5,992 bases of DNA, taken from contig VGOH01000078.1 of assembly GCA_016875955.1 (NCBI GenBank), positions 1-5,992 of the forward strand, in the 5' to 3' direction. The notes under the pieces were generated by a model that was not told the DNA's origin, ran no database searches, and worked only from the letters and a program-made list of their open reading frames with translations. Source of the DNA: Chloroflexota bacterium. GTDB lineage: Bacteria; Chloroflexota; Dehalococcoidia; Dehalococcoidales; RBG-16-60-22. Shown piece by piece: positions 1 through 4,760 of the stretch. Each line of letters begins with the position of its first letter. Positions within the stretch are counted from its first letter, which is position 1. A program made the translations under genes and the position numbers.

Positions 1-72
1 TGCAAACCATGTGCCACCGGTGGACAGTGCCAATGCGGCTGCTGTGAAATCGTAGAGGACGAAAAGAAATAA
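1..72 (+). CDS. C-terminal fragment of a cysteine-rich protein (partial)
   Basis: The first frame is open from base 1 to a TAA at 70-72 and gives 23 residues, CKPCATGGQCQCGCC followed by the acidic/basic tail EIVEDEKK. Six of the first 15 residues are Cys, arranged C-x2-C-x5-C-x-C-x-CC, which suggests a metal-binding or redox tail. The 5' part lies outside the window, so the family cannot be named. It ends 76 bp before selD, and a full promoter lies in the gap, so selD need not depend on this gene's transcript. A role in selenium handling is possible from position alone, but nothing in the residues proves it. That this is the end of a real gene is likely because of the non-random Cys pattern and the charged C-terminus, but the fragment is short. 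Confidence 0.55.
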   Translation, partial: CKPCATGGQCQCGCCEIVEDEKK

Positions 73-86
73 AATTGCGGCACTGG

Positions 87-115
87 TTGAGGTGAGGCTG
101 GCCAGCGTCTATAAT
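87..115 (+). promoter_or_regulatory. Sigma-70-type promoter of selD
   Basis: TTGAGG at 87-92 (4 of 6 against TTGACA) is followed by a 17-bp spacer and a perfect TATAAT at 110-115. The predicted start of transcription is near 122, giving a leader of about 27 nt before the selD ATG at 149. Spacing and -10 match are both ideal. Confidence 0.75.
97..106. promoter_or_regulatory. Perfect palindrome inside the selD promoter spacer
   Basis: GCTGGCCAGC is a perfect 10-bp palindrome lying between the -35 (87-92) and -10 (110-115) elements. Its position would let a bound dimeric protein block RNA polymerase, so it is a candidate operator. No regulator is known from this window, and a 10-bp palindrome in GC-rich DNA can arise by chance. 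Confidence 0.3.
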
Positions 116-137
116 AGTAGTTGACTGTAATCACTGC

Positions 138-143
138 GGAGGT
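138..143 (+). promoter_or_regulatory. Shine-Dalgarno site fixing the selD start at 149
   Basis: GGAGGT lies 5 nt upstream of the ATG at 149. There is no comparable site before the GTG at 308, which is the first start codon a TGA-stopping gene finder could use. The strong site therefore supports the long, Sec-containing reading of selD. Confidence 0.85.
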
Positions 144-148
144 AACGG

Positions 149-1201
149 ATGGGTGACCAGAAGAGGCCACGCCTCACCGAGACCGTTCACGGTGCCGGTT
201 GAGCCTGTAAAATAGGTCCGGGAGACCTCAATAAAGCATTAGCCGGCCTGCCTTTAGTCTCTCACCCCAACCTGATTGCCGGCATAGAGAGGGCCGAAGA
301 CGCCGGCGTGTACAAGCTGACCGATGATTTGGCCATCGTCCAGACACTGGATTTTTTCACGCCCATTGTGGATGACCCCTATTCCTTCGGGCAGGTGGCG
401 GCGGCCAACGCGCTTAGTGATGTCTATGCTATGGGCGGCCGACCTCTCACCGCCATGAACATCGTCTGTTTCCCGATAAAGACCATGGACATCTCGGTGC
501 TACAGGATATTTTGCGCGGCGGTATGGAAAAAGTGCATGAGTCGGGTGCCATTGTGGTGGGCGGGCACACTGTTGAGGACGCCGAGCTCAAGTATGGCCT
601 CTCGGTCAGCGGCATCATTCACCCCGCGGAAGTGGTCCTGAACTCTGGCTCCAAAGTCGGCGATAAGCTGATTCTCACCAAGCCGGTGGGCACGGGCATC
701 ATCAGCACCGCCATAAAAGGCGGCCTGGCCGATGCTAGTGCTGAAGCTAAAATAGTCAGGAGTATGACCACGCTCAATCAGAAAGCGGCCGAACTCATGC
801 AGGCAGTCGGCGTTCACGCCTGTACTGACATCACCGGTTTCGGCCTTCTCGGCCATGCCAGCGAGATGATTGACCACAGCGACGTCGGCATGGTCATCCA
901 GGCCAGTGCCGTGCCGTTCTTTGCCGAAGCCAGAAAGTTCGCCGAGCTGGGCATGATTCCCGGCGGCCTGCACCGCAATCGCGATTTCCGCATCAATATG
1001 GTCACCATTGAGAAGGCTGTCCCTGCCTATCTGGCCGATATCCTCTTTGACCCGCAGACCTCGGGGGGACTGCTGATAGCGGTCTCTGCCGAAAAAGCCG
1101 ATGGCCTGCTGGTAAGGATGCACCAGGAAGGTATTCCAGAAGCGGCCGTTATCGGCGAGGTCGTTGCCGAACCGAAGGGTCACATAACAGTTATCGGCTG
1201 A
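149..1201 (+). CDS. selD: Selenide, water dikinase (selenophosphate synthetase), selenocysteine-containing
   Basis: SelD makes monoselenophosphate from selenide and ATP, the selenium donor for Sec-tRNA (SelA) and for 2-selenouridine in tRNA; it is cytosolic. From the ATG at 149 the frame gives 350 residues if the TGA at 200-202 is read as Sec, close to the 347 of E. coli SelD. Sec18 sits in HGAG-U-ACK, the family's catalytic Cys/Sec-x-x-Lys motif, with Lys21 following. Metal/ATP-binding acidic residues fall where expected: D51 (EDAGVY), D68 (LDFFTPIVDDP), N87 and D91 (ANALSDVYAMGG), and D227 (TDITGFGLLGH). GGH (in VVGGHTVED) and DPQTSGGL are further SelD signatures. The region before residue 54 is conserved SelD sequence, so a start at 308 would remove the active site. 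The gene has its own promoter and a good ribosome site. Synthesis should depend on Sec supply through the TGA. Confidence 0.95.
194..247 (+). promoter_or_regulatory. Bacterial SECIS-like hairpin at the selD UGA
   Basis: The apical stem AGGTC (214-218) pairs with GACCT (224-228) and closes a 5-nt loop, CGGGA (219-223), with G at its second position. The loop begins 16 nt after the UGA (200-202), within the spacing reported for bacterial SECIS elements. A lower helix is formed by GCCGGTT (194-200) with AGCCGGC (241-247), seven pairs including one G-U; G201-U240 and A202-U239 can extend it. The middle is an irregular internal loop. In known systems SelB binds such a loop and delivers Sec-tRNA. 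The fold was done by eye. Confidence 0.7.
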
Positions 1202-1247
1202 AACCTCTCCTCACTGGCGCAGAGAAGGCTTTCCTGCCAAAAATAAG

Positions 1248-1847
1248 CTAGACGATAATATTCAGTATCCCCAGCAGGCTCAGCCCGCGGATAATCATGC
1301 TCACGGCGATGGCGGCCAGCAGCAGGCTGAAGACTTTGGATACCGCTTTCAGGCCGCCCTGCCCCAGGAAGCGGACAATCCAGGTGCTCAGCATAAAGAC
1401 CACCCAGACCACCAGCAGGTTCAGGACGAAAGCCACCAGGACGATATAGAGCGGAAACTGCATGGCCAGAAGCAGCAGCGTGGTAATCGTTGCCGGGCCA
1501 ACGGTGAGGGGGGTGCCTATTGGCACCACCGCCACCATCTCTTCTTTAATCAGCTCCACCGCCTGCTCCGTGGTCATGTATTTTATGGACAGCACCAGCA
1601 GAATGAGGCCGCCGGCAATGGCAAAGGAGCCAACCTTGATATTGAGCACGCCCAGAATGAATCTGCCGAAGAACAGGAAGACAAGCCCGACGATAGCCGC
1701 GGTAATAACCGCCAGGTAAATCATTCTATGTCGCTCATGCCGCGTCATGCCCTCGCTCAGGGAGACGACGAAAGGCAGGTTACCCAGCGAATCAATGGCG
1801 ATGAACAGGGGCACGAAGGTCAGCACAAACGCTTCAGACCAGTTCAT
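1248..1847 (-). CDS. MarC-family (UPF0056) integral membrane protein
   Basis: This 199-residue hydrophobic protein has about six membrane segments (roughly 6-28, 43-63, 66-88, 105-126, 129-153 and 172-195). Family landmarks are visible: FIAIDSLGNLPF (15-26) near the N-terminus, SFAIAGGLILL (74-84), and PIGTPLTVGPATITT (109-123), the MarC-type Pro/Gly/Thr stretch. Length fits the family (E. coli MarC has about 221 residues). MarC proteins sit in the cytoplasmic membrane and have no settled function; the early link to multiple antibiotic resistance was not upheld. The frame is open up to a GTG at 1865, but a TATAAT on this strand (1873-1868) would start transcription near 1861, past that GTG. 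The ATG at 1847 has AAGAG seven nt upstream and begins MNWSEAF, so it is preferred. The gene converges on selD with a 46-bp gap and no clear terminator. Confidence 0.88.
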   Translation of the reverse strand: MNWSEAFVLTFVPLFIAIDSLGNLPFVVSLSEGMTRHERHRMIYLAVITAAIVGLVFLFFGRFILGVLNIKVGSFAIAGGLILLVLSIKYMTTEQAVELIKEEMVAVVPIGTPLTVGPATITTLLLLAMQFPLYIVLVAFVLNLLVVWVVFMLSTWIVRFLGQGGLKAVSKVFSLLLAAIAVSMIIRGLSLLGILNIIV

Positions 1848-1867
1848 TGTGGTACTCTTTGGCACTC

Positions 1868-1896
1868 ATTATACCAGTTAGTCAGCCTACAGCCAA
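1868..1896 (-). promoter_or_regulatory. Promoter of the MarC-family gene
   Basis: On the minus strand TTGGCT (1896-1891, 4 of 6) is followed by a 17-bp spacer and a perfect TATAAT (1873-1868). The predicted transcription start near 1861 leaves a leader of about 14 nt before the ATG at 1847. Confidence 0.65.
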
Positions 1897-2036
1897 AGTC
1901 CATCTCCAGCCATTAAAAATGGATTCTGTTTGGTTTGGTTGGCAGTTGACGCTTCACCCCTGGCCCCTCTCCAGCCTTTCCCCGTTATCTTTTATCATCC
2001 TGCCACCCTCGGAGCAGGAAATCCTAACCCCGGTAT

Positions 2037-2063
2037 CCCCTTCCCTTTACCAAAGGGAAGGGG
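2037..2063. repeat. Perfect 12-bp hairpin with 3-nt loop
   Basis: CCCCTTCCCTTT (2037-2048) and AAAGGGAAGGGG (2052-2063) are exact inverted repeats around ACC. There is no T-run downstream on either strand, and the site lies between divergent genes, so a terminator role is unlikely. A dispersed palindromic repeat is the best reading. Confidence 0.8.
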
Positions 2064-2074
2064 AGGAAAAGGAT

Positions 2075-2094
2075 GAGGGGGCTGGCGCCCCCTC
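2075..2094. repeat. Perfect 8-bp G/C hairpin with 4-nt loop
   Basis: GAGGGGGC (2075-2082) pairs with GCCCCCTC (2087-2094) around TGGC. It begins 12 bases after the 2037-2063 hairpin and may be part of the same repeat unit. Confidence 0.75.
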
Positions 2095-2133
2095 AAGCTC
2101 CCCCCGCATACGTAATAGTGCCTCTGCCCGGTT

Positions 2134-2154
2134 TCCTCCTTTGGAAAAGGGGGA
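2134..2154. repeat. 9-bp hairpin with 3-nt loop, related to the 2037 hairpin
   Basis: TCCTCCTTT (2134-2142) pairs with AAAGGGGGA (2146-2154) around GGA, with one G-T pair. The arms resemble the CCCTTT/AAAGGG core of the hairpin at 2037-2063, as if the two were diverged copies of one repeat type. It is followed by CTAAGGGGGATTTT. Confidence 0.65.
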
Positions 2155-2196
2155 CTAAGGGGGATTTTATTATGAACCCCCTCTCCAATTCTTTTC

Positions 2197-2251
2197 CCCC
2201 TCTCAAACATTATTAAAATGGAGCGTAAAAGGCAAACCTGTTTGAGAGGGG
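2197..2251. repeat. 13-bp perfect inverted repeat with 29-bp AT-rich spacer
   Basis: CCCCTCTCAAACA (2197-2209) and TGTTTGAGAGGGG (2239-2251) are exact reverse complements separated by 29 bp. An inner CAAAC (2233-2237) can also pair with GTTTG (2240-2244), so two alternative hairpins compete for the right arm. It could be a small palindromic mobile repeat or an upstream regulatory site for the divergent genes. Confidence 0.75.
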
Positions 2252-2319
2252 TACAGGGGGTGAGCGAAAGAACAACAATATAAAGAGAACCCAAAAATGC
2301 CCGCCCTCTGCCGCCGATG

Positions 2320-2325
2320 TATAAT
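2320..2325 (+). promoter_or_regulatory. -10 box immediately upstream of the radical SAM gene
   Basis: A perfect TATAAT ends only 6 nt before the GTG at 2332 and 9 nt before the ATG at 2335. Transcription would start at about 2332-2335, on or at the start codon. No good -35 box is seen at 16-18 bp spacing. Confidence 0.5.
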
Positions 2326-2331
2326 TTATAA

Positions 2332-3456
2332 GTGATGGCCGGGATAAAGCTCGTTGACAAAAAAGGTTCCACGCTGCACGACTACCCATATAGCACGCCC
2401 GCCCGGAAGTGCCCCCACTTCTGGATAATCAACGTTACCCCACCCGGCCCGGCCCACTGCGTCCATCAGTGCCTTTACTGCTATGCCCGCGAGGCAATAT
2501 ATGCCAACTATTCTGCCGAAACGCTGATTTACCGCAACCTGCCAGAACTGGTGGAAAGGGACCTGAGGCGGATAAACCTCTGCCCGCCTGCCTCCATATC
2601 CAACGTTTCCGACCCCTGCCAGCCCATCCCGGAGCTACGGGCCGAGGTAAAACGACTGGTGAAACTGCTGATGGACTACGGCGTCGCCTTTGCCATCACC
2701 ACCAAAGGCGACCCGGCGTTTTTACTTGACCTGCCCGGCTTCATCGGCTACCGGCCCAAATTCATCGCGGTCACCATTGAGGGCACCGCCGATGTCCTGC
2801 GCCTGCTTTCCCCAGCAGCGCCACCACTGGAGGAGAGACTGGCGGCGGTGCGGCAGCTTTCGGCTCTGGGTATTGATACCCTGATACGCTTTGACCCCGT
2901 TTTCATACACCTTTACCAGGCACTGTACGGCGACGCCTGGTTTGGCAGTATTGAGCAACTCATGTACACCTTCGCCGAGACCGGCGCCAGGCACATCGTC
3001 AGCAGCACCGGCCGTCTGGCCAAAAAATCCGCGGGCCCGGAGGGCACCAGCCTGTGGCAGCGTATCTGGCAGGTGATTTATCGCCAGTCCCCTGTAGCCG
3101 CCCAGCGCTTTGCCCAGGAATACTGTTACGAACGCGGCGGCACCAGCCAGGGATATCTGCTGCGCAAAGACATTCGCCTGGCGCTGCACCATTGGCTGAG
3201 AACGCTGGCCGAAAAAAACGGCATGACTTACGCCACCTGTCAGGAGCTCAGCGCCGCCGAGTCGGACTCAGCCGGCCTGTCGCACTGTGAGCGCTTTGTG
3301 CTGCCCTTCGCCCGGAAGCAGGCCGATGGCCGATTTCAGGCCATTGAAGGGTGTACCGCCAACTGCCACGTCGTCTGCCGGGACCTGGCAATGCCGTCCT
3401 GCGGACGTCCCGAGCTTGCCTTGCCCCGGCCGTTCCGGATTGGCCTCCTGAAATAG
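2332..3456 (+). CDS. SPL-like (COG1533-type) radical SAM protein
   Basis: This 374-residue protein has the radical SAM motif CxxxCxxC at C43, C47 and C50 (HCVHQCLYCYAR), which binds the 4Fe-4S cluster that cleaves SAM. The YCYAR ending, ITTKGDPAFL and RFDPVF are typical of the family related to spore photoproduct lyase, often labelled DNA repair photolyase. This is probably not SplB itself: no sporulation genes are near and the substrate is unknown. Beyond the barrel (after about residue 280) is a C-terminal extension with C303, C319 and a cluster C341-x3-C345-x3-C349-x7-C357, which could bind a second iron-sulfur cluster. Two adjacent start codons occur (GTG 2332, ATG 2335) with no Shine-Dalgarno site, and a TATAAT lies just upstream, so the mRNA may be leaderless. 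The gene is divergent from marC and separated from the next gene by a promoter. Confidence 0.87.
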   Translation: MMAGIKLVDKKGSTLHDYPYSTPARKCPHFWIINVTPPGPAHCVHQCLYCYAREAIYANYSAETLIYRNLPELVERDLRRINLCPPASISNVSDPCQPIPELRAEVKRLVKLLMDYGVAFAITTKGDPAFLLDLPGFIGYRPKFIAVTIEGTADVLRLLSPAAPPLEERLAAVRQLSALGIDTLIRFDPVFIHLYQALYGDAWFGSIEQLMYTFAETGARHIVSSTGRLAKKSAGPEGTSLWQRIWQVIYRQSPVAAQRFAQEYCYERGGTSQGYLLRKDIRLALHHWLRTLAEKNGMTYATCQELSAAESDSAGLSHCERFVLPFARKQADGRFQAIEGCTANCHVVCRDLAMPSCGRPELALPRPFRIGLLK

Positions 3457-3494
3457 CCAACAAAACCAGCCTTAACCCGACCGCGCCCCGATTA

Positions 3495-3503
3495 TGTTAT
3501 AAT
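3495..3503 (+). promoter_or_regulatory. Extended -10 promoter for the 3546-5627 gene set
   Basis: TGTTATAAT is a full extended -10 element (TG at 3495-3496, TATAAT at 3498-3503). No good -35 box is visible, as is common for extended -10 promoters. The predicted start is near 3510, giving a leader of about 36 nt before the ATG at 3546. Confidence 0.65.
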
Positions 3504-3531
3504 GATATGATATTAAGGCAACGAAGCGAAT

Positions 3532-3538
3532 GAGGTGA
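3532..3538 (+). promoter_or_regulatory. Shine-Dalgarno site for the small membrane protein
   Basis: GAGGTGA lies 7 nt before the ATG at 3546. It supports this short frame as a real gene. Confidence 0.8.
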
Positions 3539-3545
3539 CTTTATA

Positions 3546-3878
3546 ATGGATTTGCAAGGCATACTGTTCATTGTACTGATAATCCTGCTGTTCATCCTGT
3601 CAGTCATCTTTATCCCCTACTGGATGATAATGCGCGCTGTCCCCAAAGTAATCAAAGCGTTCCGGCGGAAAAATGCCCTGAGCGCCCAAAATGCCCTGAA
3701 CATGAACGAGCTGGAGCTGAAACACAAATCCATATTCAAGAGGATGTTCACCCGACGTGATTACCGGGAGAATGCCCTGCAGTTCCTCATCAGGTCCGAT
3801 GTTGTTGATATAACTGATGAAGGCAAGTTTTTTCTCAACGAAGAAAAACTGGCGCTTTCCAAGTGGCGAAACCTCTAA
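3546..3878 (+). CDS. Small one-TM membrane protein with soluble C-terminal domain, function unknown
   Basis: The 110-residue product begins with one long hydrophobic segment (about residues 5-33, with ILFIVLIILLFILSVIFIP), followed by a basic stretch (KVIKAFRRK) that should hold the rest in the cytoplasm. The soluble part (about 45-110) contains NALSAQNAL, a basic linker, and ends with LIRSDVVDITDEGKFFLNEEKLALSKW. That last stretch, a helix then a short beta hairpin with an acidic-Gly turn, resembles the wing of small winged-helix domains. I cannot name the family. The gene has a good ribosome site and an extended -10 promoter, and it is followed after 43 nt by the methyltransferase, so co-transcription is likely. 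The open frame of the methyltransferase extends back into this gene, but the overlap is not needed if the later GTG start is used. Confidence 0.78.
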   Translation: MDLQGILFIVLIILLFILSVIFIPYWMIMRAVPKVIKAFRRKNALSAQNALNMNELELKHKSIFKRMFTRRDYRENALQFLIRSDVVDITDEGKFFLNEEKLALSKWRNL

Positions 3879-3921
3879 GGCCACCGCTTCAGATACCATT
3901 ACAAACGACAGGGTCTTTACC

Positions 3922-4743
3922 GTGAAACACTGGACGGAGGAGCTTTTCCAGGAACACCCGGAGCTGTTTCTGGGCCACTTCGACGAGCGCCTCAAGCAGA
4001 CACCCGGGGAAATAGACGCCCTCATCGGCTATCTGAAAGAGCAGGGCTTCCGGCCACAGCGAGTCTTGGATATGAACTGCGGCATCGGCCGCCACGCCGT
4101 GGCGCTGGCACAGCACGGCGTTCAGGTCCTGGGCACGGATATTGCAGCGCACTATATTCAAATCGCCGCCGACAAAGCCCGGGAAGAGAAGCTGGCCGAC
4201 CGGGCAGAATTCAGGGTGGTGGACATGCGCCAGATTGCTGCCAAGCTCGCCCATGAGCCGCCGTTTGATGGCATCGTCTGCCTGTGGACCTCATTCGGCT
4301 TTTACGACGACCGGACCAACGAGAACATACTGCGCGACTGCCTCAGGCTGGTGAAGCCCGGCGGCTTCTTCGCTCTGGACATCGTGAACAAGGACTGGCT
4401 GCTCCAGAACTACGCGGAGAAGGGCTTTTCCCGGAATAAAGACTGGATTGTCCTGGAGGAAAGGAGATTCGACCTCAAGAAATCGCGGAACCACAACACC
4501 TGGTTCTTTCTGAAGCAGACTTCGGAGTTGGTCTTCAAACTGGAGAGGATAATCGCGCTTGACCACCACGTATGGAGCCTGCCTGAGCTTATGGCGCTTT
4601 TCAACAGCACCGGCTGGCAGTTTCAAAAAGCCTACCCTGGGTTCGCCACCGGCTTCACCAAGCGAAAGGTATCATCCCAATCTATTAAAAGCAAGCTTTC
4701 AGAATCAGCAATGCTTCTGGTCATATCGCGTCGTCCCGATTGA
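3922..4743 (+). CDS. Class I SAM-dependent methyltransferase
   Basis: From the GTG at 3922 the product has 273 residues. SAM-binding motif I is VLDMNCGIGRHA (48-59), with Asn52 where many relatives have Gly. It is followed by the acidic end of beta-2 in GTDI (D73), the adenine-side acid in VVDMRQI (D101), FDGIVCLWTSFGF (115-127) and LVKPGGFFALDIVN. The W-x-SFG and KPGG stretches are typical of Methyltransf_25/11-type small-molecule methyltransferases; the substrate cannot be told from sequence. The frame is open back to an ATG at 3817, but that would overlap the preceding gene by 62 nt and add 35 residues unlike the family. The GTG has AGGG (3910-3913) 8 nt upstream and begins MKHWTEELF, so it is preferred with moderate certainty. 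The stop at 4741-4743 lies just before the DUF72 gene, implying translation coupling. Confidence 0.85.
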   Translation: MKHWTEELFQEHPELFLGHFDERLKQTPGEIDALIGYLKEQGFRPQRVLDMNCGIGRHAVALAQHGVQVLGTDIAAHYIQIAADKAREEKLADRAEFRVVDMRQIAAKLAHEPPFDGIVCLWTSFGFYDDRTNENILRDCLRLVKPGGFFALDIVNKDWLLQNYAEKGFSRNKDWIVLEERRFDLKKSRNHNTWFFLKQTSELVFKLERIIALDHHVWSLPELMALFNSTGWQFQKAYPGFATGFTKRKVSSQSIKSKLSESAMLLVISRRPD

Positions 4744-4745
4744 GC

Positions 4746-4750
4746 AGGAG
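4746..4750 (+). promoter_or_regulatory. Shine-Dalgarno site for the DUF72 gene
   Basis: AGGAG lies 10 nt before the ATG at 4761. It would be inside the coding region if the in-frame TTG at 4740 were used, so it favours the ATG start. Confidence 0.65.
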
Positions 4751-4760
4751 TCTTATCGGC

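Larger units (their letters stand above)
1897..2319. other. Gene-free intergenic region rich in G/C-tract hairpins
   Basis: Between the marC promoter and the radical SAM gene no frame shows a ribosome site, codon bias or recognisable protein. Several frames stay open only because the sequence is biased in purines and pyrimidines. The stretch holds three compact hairpins (2037-2063, 2075-2094, 2134-2154), a 6-bp G/C inverted repeat (AGGGGG 2158-2163 with CCCCCT 2177-2182) and a 13-bp inverted repeat (2197-2251). It resembles the palindromic intergenic repeats that are dispersed in many bacterial genomes. Confidence 0.7.

Noticed and set aside
200..202. selD as a pseudogene with a nonsense mutation
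   Set aside because: The TGA falls exactly on the known Cys/Sec catalytic position and is followed by a SECIS-like hairpin, and the rest of the gene is intact.
500..1183. Long open frame on the minus strand opposite selD
   Set aside because: It overlaps a clearly real gene almost entirely, shows no family resemblance, and arises from the codon bias of selD.
308..1201. SelD starting at GTG 308 (297 residues)
   Set aside because: It lacks the catalytic Cys/Sec-Lys motif and D51, and has no ribosome site. The same frame continues upstream through a Sec TGA to a well-supported ATG at 149.
1202..1247. Terminator between convergent selD and marC
   Set aside because: No stable stem followed by a T-run is present on either strand; only a 4-bp CTCT/AGAG pairing is seen.
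1847..2158. 103-residue open frame on the plus strand in the intergenic region
   Set aside because: It begins inside the start region of marC, has no ribosome site, and runs through palindromic repeats with low-complexity product.
1995..2372. 125-residue open frame on the minus strand across the hairpin cluster
   Set aside because: The predicted protein is low-complexity Pro/Gly/Phe sequence encoded by the G/C-tract repeats, and it runs into the radical SAM gene start.
2722..3192. 156-residue open frame on the minus strand in the radical SAM gene
   Set aside because: It is fully contained in a well-supported gene on the other strand and has no motifs.
3817..3921. N-terminal extension of the methyltransferase from ATG 3817
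   Set aside because: It would overlap the preceding gene by 62 nt, and its polar residues do not resemble the family. The GTG at 3922 has an AGGG upstream.
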